From assembly GCF_008831285.2 (NCBI RefSeq), contig NC_045151.1, positions 3,465,544-3,529,543 of the forward strand: a stretch of DNA of 64,000 nucleotides, in the 5' to 3' direction. This document shows, piece by piece, positions 47,913-57,605 of the stretch (its first letter is position 1; each line of letters begins with the position of its first letter). The stretch is from Nymphaea colorata (taxonomy: Eukaryota > Streptophyta > Magnoliopsida > Nymphaeales > Nymphaeaceae). The notes below the pieces were generated by a model. It was not told where the DNA came from. It made no database searches and saw only the letters and a program-made list of their open reading frames with translations. The position numbers were made by a program, and so were the translations under genes.

Positions 47913-47946
47913 GGGAAGGTGGCCAACCGTGCAACAATTTCAAAAC
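47913..47946 (+). promoter_or_regulatory. Conserved PELPK promoter block, copy 1
   Basis: A 33-bp block (47914-47946) beginning GGAAGGTGGCCAACCGTG and ending AATTTCAAAAC is identical to 52009-52041 upstream of the second PELPK gene, while the sequences around it have diverged. It contains the MYB-like word CCAACC. It lies about 45 bp upstream of the TATA box. A regulatory role is inferred from conservation only. Confidence 0.55.
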
Positions 47947-47988
47947 GCCAAAACCTAAAAGTACATGACACATGAACTGAGTTTGTTC

Positions 47989-47996
47989 TATAAATA
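47989..47996 (+). promoter_or_regulatory. TATA box of PELPK-like gene 1
   Basis: TATAAATA, 78 bp upstream of the start codon. Confidence 0.75.
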
Positions 47997-48066
47997 CCAA
48001 TCTCCAACAGCAAACCCTATTCGCAGATACCACACAGAGTAGTTCATAGCCATCTTCTGCACTGCC

Positions 48067-48585
48067 ATGGATTCTTCTGATCATGGCCGCTATGCCATCT
48101 TGGCTCTTCTTCTGATCTCTCTGTCAGTGCTAAGCATGTGTCATGTATGTTTCGGAGGGCGCTATCTGCTGGAAGCTGATGAAACCACCAAGGCACCAGA
48201 GGAGGTGAACCCACATGATCATCCCACTTTCCCAACAATACCAACCTTGCCCAAGCTGCCTGAGTTCCCAACTCTGCCTGAGCCTAAACTCCCGGAGATC
48301 CCCAAGCTGCCGGAGCCAAAATTCCCGGAAATTCCCAAGTTAACCGAAGGTCATGATCTGCCGGAGATGAAGTTCCCAGAAATCCCCAACCCATTTGAGC
48401 AGCATCATCTTCCGGAGCTGCCAAAATTCCCAGAGATCCCCGAGCCAACTCTCCCTCATGAACTTCCGGATGTCCATGATCTGCCTAAGCCTACTCTTCC
48501 TGAGTTGCCCCATGAGTTCCCAGCTTTTCCCAAGCCAACGTTACCTGAATTTCCGGCAGTTCCTTACAAACCCACTTCACCATGA
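48067..48585 (+). CDS. PELPK1-like secreted proline-rich protein, copy 1
   Basis: A single exon of 172 residues. Residues 1-31 form a signal peptide (ILALLLISLSVLSMCHVCF). The mature start GRYLLEADE is followed by an acidic linker. Then, from about residue 53, comes a tandem array of 5-9-residue units of the PELPK type (LPKLPEFP, PKLPEIPKLPEPK, LPELPKFPEIPEP), ending VPYKPTSP. The array resembles Arabidopsis PELPK1, a proline-rich cell-wall protein linked to germination and growth, so an extracellular structural role is likely. The ATG was chosen because it starts the signal peptide and has a TATA box 78 bp upstream; the frame is intact. A tandem paralogue lies at 52183. Poly(A) signal AATAAA is at 48790-48795. 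Confidence 0.88.
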   Translation: MDSSDHGRYAILALLLISLSVLSMCHVCFGGRYLLEADETTKAPEEVNPHDHPTFPTIPTLPKLPEFPTLPEPKLPEIPKLPEPKFPEIPKLTEGHDLPEMKFPEIPNPFEQHHLPELPKFPEIPEPTLPHELPDVHDLPKPTLPELPHEFPAFPKPTLPEFPAVPYKPTSP

Positions 48586-48789
48586 TCACCGCATTCACTG
48601 CAGGCCATGCTGATCAGCTTTATGGCCATTTTGAGACTCGCTCTCTCTGTGTTTCTTAGTGCTTTATGTACGCATGTGAGGTTGCTCACACACGTTGTCC
48701 AACCCTTCTTTCTTTGTCTTCTCCAAGTTGTTTGTCATTTGTTATGATCGACAGCCGTTGCCTTTTATCCAGATGCTTTTGATATTAGA

Positions 48790-48795
48790 AATAAA
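48790..48795 (+). terminator. Polyadenylation signal of PELPK-like gene 1
   Basis: AATAAA about 205 bases after the stop. The matching position in the second copy is 52900-52905. Confidence 0.55.
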
Positions 48796-49111
48796 TTGAC
48801 ACCCAAGTTTTGAACGTCCCGATACTTATATATGTTGTGTGAGAAATTGCTTGGGATCACAGTTAATTAAGGAGTACATGCACCAATTCTTGTTAATTAT
48901 GTATAATGTCAGCACATATATAGTAAACAGTTTTTTATTATATTATTTTTTATATCAATTTGAGATATGTTAATAATTTTTAATTTAAAAAAATGCGCAA
49001 TATAGTTGCCTATCGGCTCAACAGGGAAATTTTTTGGCCCTCAATTTCAAAAGTACGAGTGTTATTTTGTGGAAGGAAAAAATATTGAAATCGACGCCCT
49101 TTTGTAGAAAC

Positions 49112-49114
<3 letters not shown>

Positions 49115-49190
<76 letters not shown>

Positions 49191-49194
49191 TATA

Positions 49195-49258
<64 letters not shown>
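49115..49258. repeat. Compound (TA)n(TG)n(AG)n microsatellite
   Basis: TA repeats to about 49188, a short break, TG repeats 49195-49218 and AG repeats 49219-49258. It accounts for the minus-strand open frames rich in Ile-Tyr and Leu-Ser. Confidence 0.95.
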
Positions 49259-49259
<1 letters not shown>

Positions 49260-50570
49260 AGCTTGTAGTACATTTTTTAACTTTAAGAAACGAAATAACC
49301 AAAAAACTTACTTAAAATTTGTAATTTAATGCACTTCTGAAAATAGCTGCAGCTTTTCTTCCTTTCAATTATCAAATTCACAAAATTTTTGAACTTTGAT
49401 AAAAAGTAGACGGAGTTACGTTCTTGCTTGAACCTTGTTCTCTGGTCTACTCTTTATACTCTACTCTAAAAATAAAAGTAGCGTAACCTCTCCCATTTTT
49501 CGGTAAGGATTTCTATATGTGTCTCTAGTTTTTAGTAAATTGCGGCAACGAAAACATTACATTGAATGTTAACTGTCGAACAGTGAGAAAATATATATTT
49601 CCACATGAAAATTGGTTGCCTTCAAAATTTCGGAACGTGTCCTTGGACAACTGAGTCCAAAGCATCCAATCTATTGTTTTTTAGTTTTTCCTTTTTTAGT
49701 TTCATCACGTTTGGTCTTTTTAGAGTTTAATTGGTCGCAAACCTAACCTGGTTTGAAACGCCATTTTCTTTGCAAGTTCCCAAGAAATCCAACGCTATAA
49801 ATACTAAATGAAATATTTGCTACCTAACATATTTCTTTAAGCCCTTTCTATATAGACATGTGTCAAGCTATGCATGTCCAATCAAAGAGACCCGACGCAT
49901 TGCCTTGGTTGGTGTGGGCGGGTGTGAATATGCACACCACACAATGTACGAACCTGATTATATGCAGTGCATGAATTTTTGTGGGGTAATATGACTAATG
50001 ATTAAAATATTTTTAATTTACAAAAATACCTTTAATTTACATGATTTTTTTTAAAGACAAAATTAAAAATAAAAGTAAAAAGACCTTTAATAAATTATTA
50101 AAATGTTTTTTCATCCTTTACTATGCATGGTGCACCCAGTGCATCGTAACTTTCTCTTTCCAATGTATTGTTGTAAAAGGCCAGAAGAAATCCACAAATC
50201 CTTTATGACATTGGATTTTTCAACCCAATCAAACATAAAAAATTGTTAGACTCGTTGAAGAACTAAAAGAAAGGGACCTTGAAATTGAAAACGTAAACAT
50301 AGTTAAAGAATTGCAGTCGGTGATCGCCATTGCAGCATATTCACATATCAATGCATTGCCAGCCAACATCATTGACTCTGCTATTGTTAAGACAACTACT
50401 TCATCATTAACTTAACTGAAAATAAACATTTTCAAAGAACATTAGAGAAAATAAATTTCACAACCACCAAATAGAAAATAAGATCAAATGTATCCAACAG
50501 CAGTATAGTGTGGTAACTAAAACCAGTGAGCAATTAATTATTTGACATTTCATAGAAACAACTTGGCATC
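49259..50570. other. No gene seen
   Basis: AT-rich spacer between the two PELPK genes, with no exon or clear repeat. Confidence 0.55.
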
Positions 50571-50820
50571 AGGCCCGGGTTGGCCCGACTGAGCCCAATT
50601 CAGTTCGATAAATTTTTTTAATATTATTTTTATTAATATATATAATTATATATATTTTATTACGATAAATTATATTAATGTATTATTTTATATTATATTT
50701 TTATTTTAATCAAGCTAGACCGGGTCAAGTCCAGACTCGAGTTTTGGGTGTCCAAGTTATGGCGTTGCCGGAGCCTGACTCCTTATTGGGCCAAGCAGGC
50801 CGGATGGTCGGCGCCTATCG
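50571..50820. mobile_element. AT-cored DNA element (hAT-like MITE candidate)
   Basis: GC-rich edges (GGCCCGGGTTGGCCCGACTG on the left; GGGCCAAGCAGGCCGG on the right) enclose a very AT-rich core (50605-50705). The same pattern of GGCC-rich edges around an AT core is seen at about 14020-14245 and 29550-29760, so this is probably one family. Termini and target duplications were not resolved. Confidence 0.45.
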
Positions 50821-50999
50821 GGGATTGGTGCTCCTTCCTTTTGTTAGTTGAAAAAAGATCACAAAACAATGAGAGAAAACACCAGACCCCAAAATAGCCT
50901 TCACAATCCTAAATAACGAATTAAGTAAAGTCACCTTGACCTTAGAACACACCGACTCATAGACACAACACAAGCACATGCAGATCTCTCTTTCTCTCT

Positions 51000-51185
51000 C
51001 TTCTCTCTCTCTCTCTCTCTCACACATGTGTAGGACATCTCAATCCTGCCGGATGGTTAAACTTTAAAAATTTGTCTCTAAAAAAAATATGGTATTAATT
51101 ATAGTTTATAGTCCTATGATGGTTTATAGTGGTTTTACTGATGTTTTAAGGTTCTTTTAACAATTCAATAATAATGACTACCTAT
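51000..51185. repeat. (CT)n tract followed by dispersed repeat family B
   Basis: A CT tract at about 50987-51021 precedes ATCCTGCCGGATGGTTAAACTTTAAAAATTTG and GGTTTATAGT-type words. The same association occurs at 38105-38330 (TGCCGGATGGCTTAAATTTAAAA) and, in reverse orientation, at 22200-22405. Confidence 0.5.
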
Positions 51186-51950
51186 ATACCCCTCTCGATT
51201 GTTAGAAACTATTTTGCGCAATCTAACTCTAATATAAGAATGTTTTGATGACAAATATATGCCGAACGAATTATCATTTATTTAATAATTTTTTAAGGCA
51301 ACAGAAAATGAGTGGCTCTTATAACATCAAAATTCTAATAATAGAAAATTCAATCATTTTAATAAAAAATTTAAATTAAGACTTTATATTAAATTAATGT
51401 GTAAACATACATTGGAGATTTCATGTTTTGTATAATCTTTATTTTGAACAAAGAATTTAAGATGTTTAGTTTAATTTTTATCCCTGACCTATGTGTGTGC
51501 GTGAGTGTGTGTGTGTATATATATATATTCACAAGATTTGTTCATGTCTTGACATGCCTTATCAAGAAGGCATATAGGTATAGCCTTGAGAGATGTATAC
51601 ACCTTCACGCACTATTTGTTCATTTCTTCACATGCCTTCTTGCCAGAAGGCTTACAGCTACCTAGCTTTAATTGTTAAATTGTTAATGCATGCCCAGTTG
51701 ATCAAAACAAAGAGAAAAGGAAAAGAGAAAAAAGCCGTTGACGTCTTATGATTTATCAAAACACGTTGCCTCATCAACAAAACTTCTAAACTAACAGAAC
51801 TAAAGGACTAAATTGGGTTGAAATCTTTTGAATAACTGTCACTCAAGTTTGTTCAAACTCATTCTGTAATTGACTAATCATCTGCTTGATATGAGCATAG
51901 TTATCTGTTTGACATAAGAGTATAGTAAATGCGTTTGGTGAGTGGTTGAA
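51186..51950. other. No gene seen
   Basis: AT-rich spacer up to the duplicated promoter region of the second PELPK gene. A short (TG)n(TA)n tract lies at about 51491-51529. Confidence 0.55.
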
Positions 51951-52008
51951 CTACTTGATCATATCAGACCTTGATCTAGCATGACGCAAGTATCAAGACT
52001 CGCCAATC

Positions 52009-52041
52009 GGAAGGTGGCCAACCGTGCAACAATTTCAAAAC
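52009..52041 (+). promoter_or_regulatory. Conserved PELPK promoter block, copy 2
   Basis: Identical to 47914-47946. The upstream flanks also align but with indels and substitutions (TTGGTGAGTGGTT, AGCATGACG shared). It lies 142 bp upstream of the second gene's ATG. Confidence 0.55.
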
Positions 52042-52079
52042 CCCAGAATTAAGTACACAGCATGTGAACCGAGTTTGAT

Positions 52080-52088
52080 CTACAAATA
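52080..52088 (+). promoter_or_regulatory. Degenerated TATA position of PELPK-like gene 2
   Basis: The position aligned with TATAAATA of the first copy reads TACAAATA. The T-to-C change at the third base of the TATA box weakens the consensus. The neighbouring context (GAGTTTG.TCTA.AAATAC) is conserved. Confidence 0.55.
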
Positions 52089-52182
52089 CGAAGCTGCTCC
52101 AACTGCAAGCAGACACTGCAGCTTGTAAGGATCGATCTTACATACAGAGCAGTCAGAGTCATCTTCATTCTTCACAGCACCC

Positions 52183-52689
52183 ATGGCTTCTTCTGATCAT
52201 GGCCGCTGTGCCATCTTAGCTCTTCTTCTCTCTCTGTCAATGCTAAGCAGCCATGTATGTTTGGGTGGTCGCTATCTGTTGGAAGCTGATGAGAGCAAGG
52301 CACCGGAGGAGGTGAACCCACATGATCAACACCCTTTCCCGACAATACCAACCTTGCCCAAGCTGCCTGAATTCCCAACTCTGCCGGAGCCTAAACTCCC
52401 GGAGATCCCCAAGCTGCCGGAACCGAAACTCCCGGAAATTCCCAAGTTAACCGAAGGTCATGATCTGCCTGAGATGAAGTTCCCAGAAATCCCCAACCCA
52501 TTTGAGCATCATCTTCCGGAGCTGCCAAAATTCCCAGAGATCCCCGAGCCAACTCTCCCTCATGAACTTCCAGATGTTCATGATCTGCCTAAGCCTACTC
52601 TCCCTGAGTTGCCTCATGAGTTCCCATCTTTTCCCAAGCCAACTCTGCCTGAATTTCCCGCAGTTCCTTACGAGCCCACTTCACCATGA
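52183..52689 (+). CDS. PELPK1-like secreted proline-rich protein, copy 2
   Basis: A single exon of 168 residues and a tandem paralogue of 48067-48585, 4116 bp downstream on the same strand. The order is the same: signal peptide (AILALLLSLSMLSSHVCLGG), RYLLEADE, acidic linker, then the PELPK-type array (PKLPEIPKLPEPK, LPELPKFPEIPEP) to VPYEPTSP. The repeat domains are almost identical between copies, while the signal peptide and linker differ by short in-frame indels (four residues fewer in total). A cell-wall location is likely by analogy with PELPK1. The frame is intact, so there is no sign of decay in the protein, but the TATA position is altered. Poly(A) signal AATAAA is at 52900-52905. 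Confidence 0.88.
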   Translation: MASSDHGRCAILALLLSLSMLSSHVCLGGRYLLEADESKAPEEVNPHDQHPFPTIPTLPKLPEFPTLPEPKLPEIPKLPEPKLPEIPKLTEGHDLPEMKFPEIPNPFEHHLPELPKFPEIPEPTLPHELPDVHDLPKPTLPELPHEFPSFPKPTLPEFPAVPYEPTSP

Positions 52690-52989
52690 TCACAACAGGC
52701 CGTGCTGATCAGCTTAACGGCCATTTGGCGTTCGCCGGTAGACTTACACTCCCTGCATATGTTTTTCTTGTGTTTTATGTACGTATGTGAGGTTGCTCAC
52801 ACATTGTGCAACCCTTCTTTCTTTGTTGTTTGTCATTTGTGGGTAATTACTATGATCGGGAGACGTTTTCCTTGTATCCGGATGCTTTTGATATTACGAA
52901 ATAAATTAATACCCAATTTCTAACATCCCATGATTTAATATGTTGAGTGAGGAATTCTTAAGGATCGCAATTAATTAAGGAGTAAACAC

Positions 52990-53775
52990 ACCAATTCATA
53001 GATGTCAGTACATATATATATATAATGCATCGGGTATGATTGAACACCAAACATTTTGTGTTGTGAATCCACAAATCCTATATGTGACTCGATTTTTAAG
53101 CTCGACTCGACTTAGTCCAATAAAAAATGAATAACTTCATTGTATTTATTTTGTTTCTTCTGGTTTGCTTCTCATTTCATCTCACTCGTTCTGTCTCTTC
53201 ACTTTCTAACAATTTATTGGTTTCCTTGGTTTTGGTTTTTAAATTTGTGAATTATGTGTTATATATCAAATACGTCTTAGGGACATGATTATACAAAATA
53301 ATTTACTTGATTAATTAAATAAATAATTGATAATTTGATAAATAATACTTTTTTATGAGTTCAACAGTTGTTTCATATTAAATATATTTATTTACGATTA
53401 ATTTTCATATTTTTAAAAATATTCATTTTATTGAAATTTCTTGATAGAAGTTTTTTTTATTATTTTTAATTAAATAAATACATTATTTAAGATATCCTGT
53501 TTAGTTGATGTCTTAACCATAATAGTTATACAAAAACGTTTAATTAAATACAATGTTAATTATTAATTAATTAATTTTATGTGATATAGTTTGAATTAAT
53601 TTAAGTTAAATGGTGTATATGATATATTTGACTATTATTATTATATGCAACTTCATAAAAGTCATTACCTCTTAATTACATTATACTCTCATGTACAATT
53701 TATATTCATCATAGTTCATCATTTTAATTTCACCGCTTTAAGTTGATGTGCTTGGCTAGACCCAACCATTTATAG
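52990..53775. repeat. AT-rich DNA with a ~120-bp dispersed duplicate
   Basis: 53091-53215 (GATTTTTAAGCTCGACTCGA...TCACTTTC) recurs as a diverged direct copy at about 54303-54417. The rest of the stretch is extremely AT-rich with no exon. Confidence 0.6.
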
Positions 53776-54035
53776 GTTGCAACGGGAACACCAACTCAAG
53801 CTCTCGGATTCAGATATAACTTAAAATTCAGATTCAGATCGGATTCGGATCGAATATTCAGTATAACTTAAAATTCAGATTAAAATTTGGATTCGGATCA
53901 TATTAAAATATAACTAAAATTTAGATTTTAAAGTGGGATTTATGGAATTCAAATTCAAATCTGAGTCCTAATATATGAATATCCGAAAGAAAAATCGAAC
54001 TGATCTAAATCCGATCCGTTGACATTCAAGAGAAA
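53776..54035. repeat. Dispersed repeat family A, copy 3 (shortened)
   Basis: Begins TTGCAACGGGAACACCAACT and ends CCGATCCGTTGACATTCAAG. The interior consists of GGATTCAGATATAACTTAAAATTCAGA-like units. The edges match the TTGCAA / TTGACATC edges of copies 1 and 2. Confidence 0.55.
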
Positions 54036-54149
54036 ATGACCTTAGCAACTATCCAACTAAAAAAATCAAAACATTTTACCCATTGTTCGTGTAGAAACAT
54101 TGTCAGCTTCGTCACATGAGCTGCCACAATGCCCATCATCCATAAGTGG

Positions 54150-54720
54150 TAACTAAGGGTGAACAACGAGTCTAGCAACTCAAGCTCGAGCTCATTAAAG
54201 CTCAGCTAGTGGTTGAGTTCGAGCTGACTATTTTCAGCCGAGCTCAAGCTGATTTTTCAACTCCTTTGTTTAGTCAAGCCGAGTTCGAGTCAAACGAACT
54301 CGAATTTTTAAGCTCGACTCAAGTTAGTCCAATAAAAAATGAATAACAACTTCAGTGTATTTATTTCGTTTCTGGTTTGCTTCTCATTTCATACCACTGG
54401 TTCTCTCTTCACTTTCTTCGTCTTCAACATCATCCAAATGGAAGGTGCTCACTCCCTCAGCAAGTGGGGGTTTCATCCATCGCTTGCTGAAGCACAGGAA
54501 CCCTTGCTCGTTCCCTCACTCCAGGGAGCGAGAACCCTCTCCAGCAGGCAAGAGCGAGGGTTTCAATAAATGACCATAAATGAATCATTCAAAAGTTCAG
54601 GAAAACCCTTGATCGGGTGTGAGGGTTTGAAAACCCTTGCTCAGGTGCAAGGGTTTCAAAACCAACGAAACCTTCGTTGGTTAGGTAGGGTTTCAAATGA
54701 TATCAAATTTCTCAGATAAA
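54150..54720. repeat. GAGCTCGAG-rich repeat and AACCCT / AGGGTTT repeats
   Basis: 54175-54320 consists of AAGCTCGAGCTCA / GAGTTCGAGC words typical of plant non-autonomous hAT-like elements. The second copy of the 53091 duplicate follows at 54303-54417. From 54525 to 54715, words of the form GAACCCTTGCTC and AGGGTTTCAAA repeat irregularly. No exon can be supported. Confidence 0.5.
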
Positions 54721-56920
54721 ATTGGGGTTTATCAAGTTCCTCATTTCTCATGATTCAGAAAAATCTCCCTTTCCCCACCACTGGAATCTCCAGTTTATTT
54801 GCTTTAAAAAATATTCTTGTTTTGGCATATGATGCATGACAATGGCCTGTCACCAACATGCAAAAACTAAAGAGCTTAAGAACAAAACGGATTTCAGCCC
54901 CAAACGTAAGTTATATTGGCAAAAGATGTTTAAAAAAAAATTCAAACATATTTTATTTTAATTAGAACGAGAAAATTTCAAATATAAAAAAAAATCCAAC
55001 AAATTGACCAACTAAATGATACTCATGTTCCACCTAAGAGAACAAAATTTTCACGATGGATCGTAAATTTTAAAGCATTCAACTCACACGAGTAAATTAC
55101 TTCAGTTTGTCCGTCCAACCCAAGAGATGATACTTACCGCTTTTGACCAAGTCGATCATTCTTTCTAATCGACTTTCAACCTTGCCCTAGCAAGTTCCTA
55201 GAGTACATTCCACTATTCGCTTAAGTTCAATAAGAAAACTTGAGAAAACAATATTGTGGCGATCACACTAATCGAACATAACCTAGTTACTTAACTTAGT
55301 GTTTATTCATAATTGATTACAAAGAACGACAAGGAATTTTGAGCCACGACGTATCTGTTCAAATTTCAAAGTACATGAGTTTCATTTGTTTTCCTGACAG
55401 TGGCATTGTCCAACCCATAGCAACTTAGAAACTCGATGAGTTTAGCAAATTCAATTGAGTCCAATATACTACGTTTCAGACCTATGGGACATTGAATATA
55501 ATTCAGCCCAGCAATTTGAGACCACGCAATGTAACTTCTATTTAACTGATGCTTTACATCTTCTAAACATGGAAGGCAACCATCCAAGCACGTACAGTGG
55601 TTACCCTCTTTTATTTTCTCCCCAAGTCTCACTGCAGGTTTCAAATTGTACAGTGACATTCAAAAGTTTCTAACTTGATACTATATACAAATTTGACATC
55701 ATTATCACAAGAAAACGAATGGATCTATTTTATGAAGTTCATCAAAGTTGAAGCATGTTGAGTAAGAATCACAATCAAGACACTTAAAGTCAACCATCCT
55801 AGGTTTGAAGCACCTCTTTTTATATACATATATGCTTTTGCACCTAAGGTGCAAACAACTTTGAAGGTGCATAACTGTTAAAGATACAACAATCCTTACA
55901 CTGTATTGTATTAAAGGTTTTGGGCATATGGTCAACTTGCAGCAACCATTACTCGGTTGCAGACTTTGTTCTAAACTTCTAATATATTCACATGCAGTAC
56001 AGCATTTTTAAAGCTAACTCACCTGTATTTGGTTATGGAAACTTCTGTATTGTTACCTGAGCTTATAAAATGGTCAAATGCGTGGCTTCAGTTGGTTTCT
56101 CAACTATGTCAACATCCAGAATTGAACCCTTAAAACCATAAGTTCAAGAGGATCACTACACCAGTCCTGATCTTTTCAAAAACAGCACTACCTTCTCCCA
56201 AAGACACTAAGGTCGTCACCACAAGCTAGGGCCACAACCTCTGCCTTGTCAACCAAAGATCCCCTTGGCAAAAGGTCATGCCCTTCAACAACGGAAGACA
56301 CTTAGTGAGAAAAATTTCTTACAACCACTTAATACGTCGTCAATTGATATTCAGAAAAAAAAAAATCAAAATCGGAAAAGGAAATCGATGCAGGTTGTTG
56401 CAGAATTCCAGTTGTTGTAGATTGGCATGAGGGTCTAGAGAGAGAGAGAGAGAGAACAAGCCTGAAAACAGAGGGCTTTTTTGGCCAGTCCTCATTTTTA
56501 ACAGAAATAAAAGAGAGAGATGCTTGTACCTCGGTTGCCATCACCGCTCTCCGCCTACTGGTGGTGGTCTGCTGCCGCCGTCTACCGATGGGTGATGACA
56601 TATGCGAGCAAAAGCGTTTTCGTTTTCCTAAAAAAAGATGGTTTCGTCCAACCATAAACTTTCATATTAGATATGGATCCAAATCAGGGCATATCCAACC
56701 CATTGAAATATCAACCAGATAAGCAAAACAAAATTTAAGAACAAGAAGATCAAACAAGATGAATACCAATGTTTATACCCCTGTTCACGCAAAAAATTAT
56801 GCATTATTTTTCACATGTAACAAGATGGGTAGAATTAAAAAAACTGATTTTCATGAAAAACAAATGCTTACCAATGGGCATGTCATCAATTGTGTAGTCC
56901 ATGAATTTTGAACACCACAT
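54721..56920. other. No gene supported
   Basis: Open frames on the minus strand at 55366-55659 and 56329-56655 have no recognisable domain. They could be unrecognised exons or UTR of the minus-strand gene seen beyond the copia element. An (AG)n tract lies at about 56437-56454. Nothing firmer can be said. Confidence 0.4.
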
Positions 56921-57283
56921 TGTTAAAATATAAATCCTTCACCAGCACGTTGAAGAGGAGTCTCTTAGGATTCCACCTCCTTGTAGAATGTGTTAAGATA
57001 TTTAATGTCCTTGTAACATGTGAAGAGTCTCCTAGGATTCTATGTTGTAGTTAATATCCTTGTTATATGGGAAGTCTCCTAGGATTCTATGTTGTAGTTA
57101 ATATCCTTGTAATATGTGAAGTCTCTTAGGTTTCTATAATGTAATTAATGTCCTTGGAGCTTGTGAAATCTCCTAGGATTCTACGATTGGAGACTCTTAG
57201 AATTCTGGAAATGAGATTATAAATAGAGGCCGTGCAAACCATTTTGGCTACGGCTTCTTCTCCTCAGTTTCTTCTTGTTTTCA

Positions 57284-57327
<44 letters not shown>

Positions 57328-57384
57328 ATCTTCCTGCGTAAGTGCTGTTTTCTGGTTACAGATATTGGTGCTAGATTTCTATCA
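56921..57384 (+). repeat. Copia 5' LTR
   Basis: Begins TGTTAAAATA and ends TTCTATCA. It contains four or five diverged copies of a roughly 45-bp unit built on GTCTCCTAGGATTCTA (57020-57190), a TATA box TATAAATA at 57218-57225, and a (CT)n tract at 57284-57320. Confidence 0.95.
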
Positions 57385-57396
57385 TGGTATCAGAGC
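57385..57396 (+). other. Copia primer-binding site (initiator Met-tRNA)
   Basis: TGGTATCAGAGC starts immediately after the 5' LTR. Confidence 0.95.
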
Positions 57397-57605
57397 GCCA
57401 GGTTACGTTATCTCTACCAAACGAAATGCCCAAACAGGTCTGATCTGGTTAGAACTCTTTTTTCATCTTGTCTCTATCCTGAATTTACTTTTCTCTTGCG
57501 CAATTCTTGTTCCTTTTTCTTCTTGCTTACCCAAGGACACATCTTGTTATATCGTGTCTTCTTTCCCTCTCATCTTCTACCTATATACCATTTCTTTCTG
57601 CTGTC

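Noticed and set aside
48395-48613. Alternative frame within the PELPK gene
   Set aside because: Shadow frame of the proline-rich repeat; a corresponding shadow appears in the second copy.
55366-55659. Minus-strand frame of 97 codons
   Set aside because: No domain, no supported splice sites and AT-rich context; kept only as an unexplained stretch.
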